Assembly (NCBI GenBank): GCA_028571685.1
Contig: CM053156.1
Coordinates: 82,959,049 to 83,023,048 of the forward strand
Reading direction: 5' to 3'
DNA from: Heterohyrax brucei
Lineage: Eukaryota > Chordata > Mammalia > Hyracoidea > Procaviidae
DNA: 64,000 nt
A program made the translations under genes and the position numbers. Below, piece after piece: positions 55,372 through 64,000 of this stretch (positions within the stretch are counted from its first letter, which is position 1; every line of letters starts with the position of its first letter). The notes under the pieces are model-generated. The model saw nothing but the letters and a program-made list of their open reading frames with translations. It was not told the DNA's origin and did not search any database.

Positions 55372-56159
55372 TCAGCATCCTGTGGAAAAACACAGGCATG
55401 ACCTCTGCCGTTGGTTAGTAATAGATCTGGGCCTTTCCACTGGCGTGTTCAAAGGTCCTTCCATTTTACCCAAATGTGTGGTTTTATTGGGACTCTCCCA
55501 GTGTCTCTGCATAGCTGACAGCCCATTAGAGTCTAGCTTCAAGTGATTGATAACAAAAAGGGTATGATTTAATAAATGATCTGGTGAACTGTGTTTATAC
55601 TCTCCTTCCTGTAATTTGGTAATTTGAATCTTTAATGTTTGGTGTGCTCTTTCAACTGTGGCTTGTCCTTGGGGGTTATATGAGATGCCAGTAGTGTGTG
55701 TAATTCCAAAGGTGTTGCAAAATTCCTGAAAGCCCTTAGAAGTATAAGCCAGGGCATTATCTATTTTAAGATGTGAGGGAATTTGGCAATATGCAAAACA
55801 GTAAAAGAGGTATTGAGTTACGTCCTTATAAGCTTCTCCCATGCGGACTGAGGCCATAATTAAGTGAGAATAAGTATCAGTGCATACATGACATAACAAA
55901 GTTTTCCAAAGGAGGGTACGTGAGTGACGTCCATTAGCCATAGTTGTCCAGCCTTCAAATCCCGTGGGTTAATTCCCATCAGTAAGGAGGACTGTTGAGT
56001 GGGGCAGATATTACAACTTCTTACAATAGAACGAGCCTGTTCCCTAGTCAGCTGAAATTGGAGGCGGAGGGCTGTGGCGTTCTGATGGTGTAAGGCATGG
56101 CTCTGGAACGCTCTAGTGAAGGCTGGGAGGACCTGAATTGGGGTATGAACGTCAGCCAA
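55372..56159 (-). pseudogene. pol: ERV-C integrase, one frame change
   Basis: Two frames. 55860-56159 has the zinc-binding region (His, His, then Cys in 'SCNICPT') and the first catalytic Asp ('WLMDVTHVPSFGKL'). 55372-55941 has the second Asp ('KIDNALAYTS') and the Glu ('GQATVERAHQTLK'). All catalytic residues are still visible, but the break between them (about 55870-55940) prevents one protein. The C-terminal domain is decayed. Confidence 0.88.
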
Positions 56160-56268
56160 ACGGTTTCCCTCTGTGAGAGGCTGGGTAAAGCTATGTGTGC
56201 TCAGCTATGTCCTACAAAGAATGGGAGAGTCCTTTTATGGATTAAATCTTGTAAAGATTGTAAGAGAA

Positions 56269-56562
56269 CTATGACAGTACCCTTTGTGGGAGATAATATG
56301 GCAGTTTCGATTGAGGAAATAACCTAATGATGTATTGAGAGTCAGTATACAGGTTAAACCTCTTGTCATGCAGCTTTGAGAAAACCACACACACTGCAAG
56401 GAGCTCAGTCCTTTGTGCAGATGTCTCTGAGGTCAGAATTCTGCTGACAGTGTGATTAATAACAGTAACAGCAGTTCCATTAGAGGAACCATCAGTAAAA
56501 GCCAATTCCGCATTATCTAGAGTGGTGAGGCTGGTTAGTTGAGGAAAAATAAAGGGATGTGT
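56269..56562 (-). pseudogene. pol: ERV-C RNase H
   Basis: Same frame as RT, after a TAG at 56563-56565. It shows 'AFTDGSSNGTAV' (first Asp), 'QRTELLAV' (Glu) and 'YTDSQYI' (second Asp). It ends early at about residue 78 after the listed Met, followed by a frame change before integrase. Confidence 0.85.
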
Positions 56563-57840
56563 CTAAGCAAACTGTAGAAGAGGGCTTGAGGGCAAATGAT
56601 ACTGTAATTCTCCCATATATTTGCAAACTGCTGTTCTCCAGTCTGTATGGCTTTCTATAAGCCATTGTTGCTGTTCTTTAGAACAAGGTACAAGACAGGG
56701 AGGTTCAAGGCCGAAGAGTTCTTGGGCTCTTCGCCTTTCTTTCACCAAGAGGGTGGCCATTAAGGCCAGATAATCAGCAACTACTTTACGAGATAATGAA
56801 GGCAAATGTAACCATTCCAGGGGTCCATCTTGCCAAAAACAGCCGGTAGGAGAGTGTGGTGTATGCAGTAAAATGAAGGACCAGAGCTTAGTACAATCCA
56901 ATCGAGTAATGTATTGATTGTGTAATGCCCGCTGGACTTTATCAAGCGCTGACTGTGCCTCAGGAGTCATTTGTCTGGGAGATGTAGGGCTAGAATCTCC
57001 CCTAAGGATATCAAATAGAGGGAGAAGATCTGCAGTAGTTGATTTTAGTAATGGCCGCAGCCAATTGATGTCACCAAGCAGTTTTTGGAAGTCATTTAAA
57101 GTTTTTAGGTGGGAGGTCCACAAGACAAAGGGGTCGTGAGTTACTGTGGTGTCATTTAATATGCGGCCCAAGTAGGATATTGGGGGCTGAGTTTGGATTT
57201 TATCTGCAGCAATGACCAAGCCTGTAGCTTCTAGGGCAGAGGTGAGTGCTATTAAGCACTCGTGTAGAAAATAATGATCAGGGTGAGCTAAGAGAATATC
57301 GTCCATATAATGAATGAGATAAACAGAATGGAATTGTTTTCAAACATTCTCTATAGCAGCATCGACAAATTTCTGAGAAAAAGTGGGACTGTTCTTCATT
57401 CCCTGAGGGAGGACCTTCCATTGGTACCGCTGGAAGGGCCGCTTGAAATTTTCTGACGGCAGACTGAAAGCGAAACACTGTCTGTCCTGGGGGTGTGAGG
57501 GGATAGTAAAGAAGCAGTCTGGTAAATCAATTACAATAACAGCATAGTTCAATGAGATAGCACTTGGAGAAAGGAACCCAGGTTGTAGGGCTCCCATGGA
57601 TTCCATTGTTGCATTGACTGCCCTTAGATCCTGTAACAAACGCCATTTACCTGACTTCTTAATAACAAAAATAGGAGTATTCCGAGGACTAGTGGAACAC
57701 TCAATATGACCTGCCTGTAGCTGCTGCTGTACCAGCTCAGAGACGGCACAAATTTTTTCACTGGACATGGGCCACTGTTCCACCCATACAGGAGAGTTAT
57801 TTTCCCATGTTACGGGATCAGCAGTGATTCCAGTGACCTT
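56563..57840 (-). pseudogene. pol: ERV-C reverse transcriptase, two stops
   Basis: One frame carries almost the whole RT. Fingers and palm lie at 57340-57840: '[17 protein letters not shown]', then the first catalytic Asp in '[17 protein letters not shown]', then '[14 protein letters not shown]'. A TGA at 57340-57342 follows. Then comes 'YMDDILLAHPD' (active site at about 57306), and thumb and connection to 56563 ('LNDFQKLLGDINWLRPLL'). It ends at TAG 56563-56565. Only two point stops separate it from an open frame, but RT is nonfunctional as it stands. It is homologous to the ERV-A thumb region. Confidence 0.93.
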
Positions 57841-57872
57841 CAGGATAAATTTTGAGAGAACCGAAGTCCCTC

Positions 57873-58276
57873 TCAGAATTTGTATGGCTTAGGTTTAACG
57901 GGTGTTATGATTCCTTGATCTTGTTTTCCCAAGCCCTTAAAAGGATGATATCCCATTTGGATCATTTGAGCAGCAACCGTACCATCAGGGCATACCAACA
58001 GTAAGCCCATTTGAGAGAGAATATCGCGCCCCCAGAGTGTGATGGCAGAGAATTGACTATGTAAGGTTGAAAAGATCCTGTGCTGTTCTCGGCTTCCCAT
58101 CTAAGTATGGCTGATCTTTGAGCCACATTATTGGTCTGTCCTATACCCGACAAGGTGAGATTGGCAGCAGAGGTTGGCCAGCTCGAAGGCCAGTTCTTTC
58201 CTGCTGTACAGGTTATATAAGCCCCTGTATCAAGTAGACCTTCAATTTGTTTTCCTTGTACAGTGATCACCTTCAC
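57873..58276 (-). pseudogene. pro: ERV-C protease with G-patch
   Basis: Aspartic protease that cleaves the viral polyproteins. 57962-58276 has the active-site 'LLDTGAYITC' (Asp-Thr-Gly) and a flap-like 'LSGIGQ'. After a frame change near 58080, 57873-58100 holds 'GRDILSQMGL' and a G-patch ('GYHPFKGLGKQDQGI') at the C-terminus, a hallmark of betaretroviral protease. Confidence 0.9.
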
Positions 58277-58563
58277 TGACAGTGATTATAGATTTGTTGG
58301 ACCCAAAAGGCCCAATCACTATATCCAAACCCCTTTTGCTGTCGAGATTCGGAAGACACAGTTTGGCCCACAGTGCAATAAGGGAGAATTAGCATTTGAG
58401 CGACTGGCTGTCCTAGATAGATCTGAATGGTTTTTGTGGGAGTCTGTATCATAACCTTAATTTCTCCGGTGTAGTCAGAATCAATCACCCAAGGTGGAAC
58501 AGTAATTCCTGACAAGGATGAAGAGCTATGCCCAAGGATCAGTCCCATTGTGCCAGAAGGCAA
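58273..58563 (-). pseudogene. dut: ERV-C dUTPase domain
   Basis: 96 codons with the trimeric dUTPase motifs: 'PSGTMGLILGHSSSS', 'VIDSDYTGEIKVMI' and 'GQPVAQMLILPY'. In betaretroviruses this domain sits between nucleocapsid and protease in the pro frame, as here. In the substrate motif, Trp replaces the usual Gly in 'PPWVID', so activity is doubtful. The 5' part is decayed. Confidence 0.88.
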
Positions 58564-58599
58564 AGGACCCCAAGTACCGGTTGACAGGGTGACAGGCGG

Positions 58600-59070
58600 A
58601 CTGTCAGGAGTTAATATTGTTCTGGTGGTGGAATGGAGGTCCAGTCCTGAACTGCCTGGGGTAGCACGGCGGAGGGAGTCAATTCCCCGGGAAGGAAAGG
58701 GTTGGTGAATGCCCCCATTGTTTGTGGGGCCTGGGGCTGGCCCCTCATCCGGTTTCCCGAATTAGGGGAAGGTGCAGGTGCAGTTTTAGGGTGGCAGCCG
58801 CTACACACGGCAGCTGGTGCTGGCAAGGGGGGAGTGGATGACCATTTTTGTGAAACCTGGAACGAGAATCCTTCTGCCAGTGGAACCCTTTTTCACAATG
58901 GGGACATATAGTTTTAGGAAGATGGGGGAACCAGGTGTAGCTGGAGGTGAAGAGGCTACCTGGAGCGGGCATGTCCGACTAAAATGCCCCCCTGTCCACA
59001 GTTGTAGCATTTCTCATTTTCACGAGAGCTGGGGGGGGGGCTGTTGTAGTTGGGCCATAACTTGTTTGGT
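58600..59070 (-). pseudogene. gag: ERV-C nucleocapsid region
   Basis: Two zinc-knuckle remnants in shifting frames: a first Cys-x2-Cys-x4-His type near 58970-59015 ('TGGHFSRTCP' in one frame) and a second near 58870-58910 ('CPHCEKGFHW'). A Pro-rich tail follows. Frames at 58745-58972, 58801-59010 and 58611-58826 overlap. Confidence 0.75.
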
Positions 59071-59214
59071 GGACTGACCTTTCAGAGCAGCCGCAAGAGT
59101 AAACCCTTGAAGATAAGAGAGTGTAACCTCTGCACAAAGGCAGACGAAATCATTTAATGTCCCAGTCTTCCGAACTGGGTGAAGTAGGGTCTTGCAGGCT
59201 GAAGAGGCATTCTC

Positions 59215-59745
59215 TTAAGCCAATTGTTGTATCAGAATCTCTGCAGCTTCATTATTAGGTATGACTTTCCCCACCGCGTCCACAAGCCTAGCAAGGAACT
59301 TTTCATAAGGTTCCTCAGGTGCCTGGCGGATGTTTGCAATGCCAGGTGCCTTTGTTCCCACCGGGGGCAGACGACGCCATGCTTGTAAGGCACAGGAGGT
59401 TACCACGGTTAGTACCTCCTAGGGGGTCTGAAGCTGATCAGCAGTAGAGGCATAATCACTCTGTCTTAATAGCATATCCAAGGTAACCTGCTTGGATTTT
59501 TTTGCAGTGAGTTCTTTTTTGGCCAGCTCCTCAAACTCAACTCTCCACAACAAATAGCTCCCCCCAGATAGACAAGCATTAGCAGTTTGATGCCAGTCAT
59601 AAGTAGTCATCCATTTACCACTAAGACTCTACCCCAGTGTTAGGGGTATAAGGGGAGGTAGGACTGTAGTCCTTAACTGCTTGTTTGATTTCCTTAAGAA
59701 GCTTGAAAGGAAGGGGTTCCTAAACGGATTCATCATCCAAGTCAG
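59215..59745 (-). pseudogene. gag: ERV-C capsid
   Basis: Capsid in several frames. 59419-59610 contains 'ANACLSGGSYLLWRVEF', a capsid helix typical of betaretroviruses. 59215-59406 contains the major homology region ('IRQAPEEPYEKFLARLVDAV'). 59629-59817 covers the start in a wrong frame for part of its length. Stops near 59410 and 59620 interrupt it. Confidence 0.82.
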
Positions 59746-59891
59746 GTGTATCGTACAATACCGGACAGCACAGGAAAGAGATATCCCCCTAGAGGGACGC
59801 CTGACAGAGGGCACCACGAAAACCCACCGCTGTAGCAGACAGGGGACGAGGGTGATGCCGTCATGGTCTCGGGGAGGCTGGCACGGAAGCC

Positions 59892-60416
59892 TTAGGGGTG
59901 AGGCTGAGGGCAGAAAGAGAATGGGCGGCCTGCGCCTCTTAAGTCCTCTGTGTTGGCCAGCGACAGAGGCTCATCAGGTTTTTCAGGTCCTGACTCTGAG
60001 TCAGAATCGTGCTGTGAAACATAAACCTGCGGCACAGGCTTAGGAGGTGCCGCCTGAGTGTCTGTGGTTAAATCTTTCAAAGGAGCCTCAGGTGCTGAGG
60101 GACAAGACTTGGGAGGGGAATCTGCCATACCAGTCAGAGATTGATAAATTAAATTCCAATAAGAAAAGGTACTTATGGGGATACTACTAGGCCCCCTGTA
60201 ATGATAAAAATTTTGCATACTGCGACCAATGAGTTCCCGTGGTTCTTTATCCAGTGTACCTTCATCAGGGAACCAAGGGCTGCGTTCTTGGACAGAGTCC
60301 ATGAAACCTGTTAAATCTCTGGTGGAAACTTGAACCTTACGTTGGTGCAGCAGATGCTTAACAACATCTATAAAGTCACCTTTCTTTAGTCCCTTTATGG
60401 CCCATAGCCTTCTCAA
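59892..60416 (-). pseudogene. gag: ERV-C gag matrix and linker
   Basis: 174 codons. 'GDFIDVVKHLLHQRKVQVS' and 'ERSPWFPDEGTLD' match betaretroviral matrix, followed by an acidic and Pro/Ser-rich linker. The likely true ATG (about 60401-60403, next codon Gly) is one frame away, so a one-base change lies near the start. A tandem copy of the start region lies just upstream (60420-60510). Confidence 0.82.
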
Positions 60417-60510
60417 AAGTTCTGACTATTCACCTAACAACATTTGTAAAGAGTCCTCTTTCTTTAGACCCTTTATGGCTCATGACGTTCTCAAAGGTTC
60501 TCACTATTCA
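60355..60510 (-). repeat. ERV-C tandem duplication of the gag start
   Basis: About 75-bp unit present twice: 'caacatctataaag' to 'gttctgactattcacc' (about 60362-60434) and 'caacatttgtaaag' to 'gttctcactattcacc' (about 60438-60512). The shared core is 'ctttatgg(c)ccat/ctcat'. Each copy has its own ATG. Confidence 0.75.
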
Positions 60511-60607
60511 CCCCTTCACTTATTCCTATTACACCGTAATAGGGAGTCTGCAGAATCCCCAGGGTGAAGTTCTAGCCACCCCACTCGTACCTCAACTTAC
60601 CCTTCAT

Positions 60608-60625
60608 TCCTCACATTGGGCGCCA
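60608..60625 (-). promoter_or_regulatory. ERV-C primer binding site, Lys-1,2-like
   Basis: The minus strand starts TGGCGCCCAATGTGAGG, two bases inside the LTR. It resembles the tRNA-Lys-1,2 site used by many betaretroviruses with about two mismatches, and differs from the Lys3 site of ERV-A. Confidence 0.8.
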
Positions 60626-60627
60626 GT

Positions 60628-61714
60628 TGCCGGGGGCTAGCCTTGACAGGGTCTGGGATCATGAAGGGATGGACGGTGTTGGCAAAGGAAAGAGACTCAG
60701 ACAATCAGGAATCTGGAAGTCAGCAACCCGTTAAGGCCCATCTTTCTTTATTTTTATACAATCAGTGAGGTGACATGATTTCATCCTGCTCTTTGACCAC
60801 GTAAGCTGTTGGCTAGTAAGGAACTGAAACCTTGTGGTCTCTTTTCGTGTTAATCATTAGGGCCTTCTAGGTAATGGCCTAGGACAAGTACATTGTGGTT
60901 ATAATCAACAGTGAAAGTAAAGCTATGCCTTGAGCTCAGTCAGCTCTATCTATGCCTCGAGGTTAAAGGTGCAGGAAGAGGGGTAGACTCATCTAAAGGT
61001 TATTATCTGGCTGTCTCTATTTGTTTCTTCTTTGTTCTTATTTTATCTCTTCCTGTTATTTCTCAGCGTTATTTCCTGGAGACAGGAAGATGGTAGGTAA
61101 GCACCTACCATCCCCCACCCCACACCTCTCTTAAGCTGTTCTAAGAAGGATATTTCTTTAGTATTTGCCCATTTGCCATACCAATTATAATAAACTTGGG
61201 AGCCTATCCATCTTCCTGATGCAGGGAGTGGGTGTCTATATCTAAGGGCTGTGCGGGGGGTCGTCCCTGGGGAGCTTCCCAGGGTCTTCCTGCAATCTTG
61301 TATTTCACATGTGTAGGGGGATGTGTGGTTGGGTGAAGCCAGTGGGGTGGGGCTGGGCCGACCTCTGCGTTCCCGGGCTGGCCGTGCTGTGTCAGGATTC
61401 ATTCCTCCGAGCTCTTTTCTGTAGGAACTGCCATTCAGGTTTCCTCAGCGTTATTTCATAAGCCGAGGGGGTTGTAAAGCCCCTCTTAGAAGGCATCTTC
61501 CTTAATCCTTGTGCCAGAAGATGAGAGGGTACTTTTGAGGAAGGTTTTTCAGTGTTCCTAATGACACAACCTGGTCTGGTTACAAGAATTAGGATGCAAA
61601 ATATTATCTGGGAGATTAGAGCCAAAAATATGCCAAGGGTGAGATTCCTCTGCTCGTCATCACATAGGCGTGTAGCTTTGCTACAGGGACTTCTGTGGGT
61701 GACAGGCCTTGGCA
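60628..61714 (-). repeat. ERV-C 5' LTR
   Basis: 1087 bp. Homologous to 52204-53250 along its length, with about 6% mismatch in the R/U5-proximal part, an extra stretch of about 34 bp near 61055-61090 and a 7-bp insertion near 61364-61372. The start of its U3 reading frame continues upstream into ERV-B sequence (61392-61895). Confidence 0.93.
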
Positions 61715-62500
61715 TACCGCCTCTCCTGGGTGTACGTGGTTTGCTGTCTGTGTCATGAGGTCCACGGGTAGGGGTTGTGGAAAGTATCTGTCTGCATGTT
61801 CTCACAGGAGCTAAGGAGACAGAGATAAGGGAGGTAATCTGCCGAAGGGGGACTTTGGGAGGGTAAATTGTGATTGAGGAGAAAAGGTCAGTCATACATT
61901 AGTTTATAGGGACTAAGGAAGGTGGGTTTGCAAGGTGTGGCCCTTATTTGAGTTAGGGCAAGTAGGAGGAGGTTTACCCAAGATTGGTGGAGTTCTAATT
62001 AAAATTTGGTAAGGTGGGTTTTGATGAGGCTGTTGGCACTTTATGTTTTGCTCAATGATTGAGGTCGATAGGAGATGTGGAGTTTCCACTGAATTCCCAG
62101 GGTTGTGGAAACTTGTTGAATTGTTTTAGAGGTGAAGGCTGGCCCATTATCAGACTGTGTAGAGGAGGGTAGTCCAAATTGGGGAATGATGTGAGCTATT
62201 AAAATGTCAGCTGCTGTGGCAGCAGTTTTGCGTTTAGTTGGAAAGGCTTCTGTCCAGCCAGTAATGGTGTCAATTAGAGTGAAGAGATATTTTAATGATT
62301 TGTGTGATGGCATGTGGGTAAAGTCGATTTGCCAGTCTTGGCCTGGCAGGTGTCCTCTCAGTTGATAGATAGGAAATGTGGGTGTAAGGCCCCCCCTGGT
62401 GGTTCGTGGTGTGGCAGGTGACACAGGAGGAGCAGACAGCTTCTTTAGCTGAAGTGAGGGAGGACAAGAGGAACAGTGGTTGTAAGAAGTGTTTTAAGGC
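61715..62500 (-). pseudogene. pol: ERV-B integrase, main part
   Basis: 62270-62467 has the zinc-finger end ('AVCSSCVTCHT' in Cys-x2-Cys context). 62041-62424 has the core with the first Asp in 'DWQIDFTHMPSHKSLKYL' and the second in 'TQSDNGPAFTSK'. A TAA at 62041-62043 sits where the catalytic Glu is expected. Beyond it the family's sequence continues in frame with further stops to 61715, where ERV-C is inserted. Confidence 0.88.
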
Positions 62501-62869
62501 TTCACTACCTATGTGTAGTGAGTTGTGTATGAGGGTGATGAAGTTGGTAACTTCTGTTTCTGGGATTCCTAGTTTGTTGTCTTTGTGGATCCCCCTTTCC
62601 AGGGAGATTGAGGGTCCCTTTTTTGTCCAGAAAACCTGTTCTTTATTGGAGTATTGTGATGTGAGGGTGGGAGGTGACAGGAATAGGACAGGGGCTAGAA
62701 GGGGTTGATTTTCTTGTGTTAGGTCGTGGGCTATTTTATCTGCCCTGTTGTTTCCTTGTGTAACTGTAGAGTTGTCAGATTGATGGCCTTTGTAGTGTAT
62801 GATGGCTACACGAGTGGGGAGCTGGAGTGCTTCTAAGAGGCAGATGGTGAGTTTTGCATTTATGATTGG

Positions 62870-63271
62870 TGTGTCCTTAGTTGATAAGGAAGCCTCGCTG
62901 TTTCCAAATGGAAGTGTGGCAGTGGGCTATTAAGCATGCATATTTAGAGTCAGTGTAAATGTAGCAGTTTTGTCTTTTGAGATATGGAGGGCCCTGGTGA
63001 GAGCAATAAGTTCAGCCTTTTGGGAGATAGTCCCTTCTGGGAGAGTGGCTGCCTCTGTGGTTTCAGTGAGGGTGACTACTGCATAGGCTGCCAGTTTCTG
63101 TCCCTGAGTGTCTGTTGTGGAGCTGCTGTCTACGAAGAGGGTGAGGTCTGGCTGGGGCGTGGGTTCGTCCGTTAGGTTTTGGGGAGGGGGCGTTAGGGCC
63201 TTGGTGATGTCAACACACGAATGTGTGTGTGAGTGTTTTGAGGTTTGTTGGTACGGGCAGTAAGGTGACAA
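62870..63271 (-). pseudogene. pol: ERV-B RNase H
   Basis: 'LTLFVDSSSTTDTQGQ' (first Asp), 'TISQKAELIALTRAL' (Glu). The next Asp ('YTDSKYA'-type) is in a different frame near 62940, so a frame change lies there. Gammaretroviral type. The 62500-62870 stretch between RNase H and integrase is decayed, with several stops. Confidence 0.82.
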
Positions 63272-64000
63272 GGTTTAAAGACAGAGACTGGGTTAGGGTG
63301 ATTTCAGGATTGTCTATAAAAAGTAAGTGAAATTGTTGTATATGGGAAGGTGAAAGGAGTGATAATGAGTGACGGGTTAGTAGATCTTGTAGGCGGTGAG
63401 GTGAAAAGACTTGTAAGGGCTGATAGTTAGTTTGAGAGCTTCTTGTGTGAGTATAGCCACCGCAGCTAAGGCCCACAGGCAAGGTTGCCAACCTTTGATG
63501 GTAGGGTCTAATTGTTTTGAGAGATAGGCGATCAGGTTGAGTGTGGGACTTAGGGGGTGGGTGAGGACTCCTGGGGCAATTCCCTTCTTTTCATTGGTAA
63601 ACAGAAGGAACAGTTTGTTGGGATTAAGAAGGTGTAAGGGAGGTGATTGTAGGAGGCGGTTGAGAAGGTCGTGAAAGGCTTGTTTGACTATCTGTGGTGA
63701 CTGTAAGGGGCCCACTGGAGTGTTTTTTGCAGTTTCATATAATGGGTTGGCAACTGTGGAGCAGTTGGGGATCCAGTGGTGGAAGAATCCCACCAGTCCC
63801 AGGAAAGAAAGAATTTGGTCTACTGACGTGGGTGGTAGTAGGTTCTGTAAGGCTGTACTCTGTCCAGTGTTAGTGCGCGAGTGGTTGGTGTGAGCTGAAG
63901 GCCTAGTATTTGACTGAGGTGGTGGAGAGTTGGGCTTTAGATGGAGAGACTGGGTAGCCCTTGTTTGCCAAGAAGTTGAGGAGTTGGACTTTGTGTAAGA
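63272..64000 (-). pseudogene. pol: ERV-B reverse transcriptase, C-terminal part
   Basis: 63377-63793 encodes thumb and connection: 'GFFHHWIPNCSTVANPLYE' and 'LIAYLSKQLDPTIKGWQPC'. Upstream of that, to the window edge, the sequence is recognisably RT ('LTPTTRALTLDRVQP') but broken by stops. The catalytic palm lies beyond 64000. Confidence 0.85.

Larger units (their letters stand above)
52198..61720 (-). mobile_element. ERV-C: older class II provirus nested in ERV-B
   Basis: Provirus at 52204-61714 with LTRs of 1047 and 1087 bp. Flanks are 'taatgc' (52198-52203) and 'taccgc' (61715-61720), matching at four of six bases, consistent with a decayed 6-bp target duplication. The minus-strand order is LTR, Lys-1,2-like primer site, gag, nucleocapsid, dUTPase, protease with G-patch, RT, RNase H, integrase, env, polypurine tract, LTR. 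That is a full betaretroviral layout. LTR divergence by eye is about 6% over the first 470 aligned bases, so it is older than ERV-A. Every gene has stops or frame changes. Confidence 0.93.
49862..64000 (-). mobile_element. ERV-B: class I provirus, split by ERV-C, runs off the window
   Basis: Gammaretrovirus-like provirus. The minus strand enters from beyond 64000 inside RT and continues through RNase H and integrase to 61715. It is broken by ERV-C (52204-61714), then resumes with the integrase end (52203-51967), env (52052-about 50430) and the 3' LTR (50310-49862). The protein phrases ('FVDSSS', 'GWTEAFPTKRKTA', the CX6CC motif in TM) fit class I. Gag, protease, most of RT and the 5' LTR lie outside the window. 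Many stops and frame changes show age. Confidence 0.88.

Noticed and set aside
61392-61895. 167-codon frame taken as one gene
   Set aside because: It is a fusion across the ERV-B/ERV-C junction at 61714/61715: the head is decayed ERV-B integrase read out of frame, the tail is the LTR frame.

Overview
The window reads as repeat-rich mammalian genomic DNA from an afrotherian, most like an elephant or close relative. The basis is the many AfroSINE copies (a box A/B-type head, then the tail phrase 'actcgacggcagtgggtttgg' in decayed forms on both strands), fragments of an RTE (BovB-like) LINE, an L1 lineage with a monomeric 5' UTR, and mariner fossils. I see no host protein-coding exon I can defend, no rRNA, no tRNA gene and no CRISPR. 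The species call is inference from recalled repeat families.

Positions 1-44,076 are intergenic or intronic sequence packed with AfroSINEs, RTE 3' ends, MIR, L1 3' ends, two MaLR-like solo LTRs with perfect 5-bp target duplications (7612-8044 and 38017-38541), a mariner split by an L1 (21505-25260), and a second L1 head on the minus strand (29943-32790). Both L1 heads keep the 5' end but lose everything after the ORF2 endonuclease domain.

Positions 44,077-64,000 are a retrovirus cluster, all on the minus strand. ERV-A (44083-48868) is a young class II (betaretrovirus-like) provirus: 303-bp LTRs with about two mismatches, a perfect 6-bp target duplication, a perfect tRNA-Lys3 primer site, and a large gag-pro-RT deletion. 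ERV-B (49862 to beyond 64000) is a class I (gammaretrovirus-like) provirus whose 5' half runs off the window. ERV-C (52204-61714) is an older class II provirus nested inside the integrase gene of ERV-B. It has LTRs of about 1.05 kb, a Lys-1,2-like primer site, and the order gag, dUTPase, protease with G-patch, RT, RNase H, integrase, env. Every copy is defective.

The most interesting signal is in the ERV-C LTR. A reading frame begins with an ATG formed by the last internal base plus the LTR's own TG, encodes a short basic head and one membrane segment, and stays open for about 213 codons apart from one internal TGA. That is the placement of the superantigen gene of mouse mammary tumor virus.
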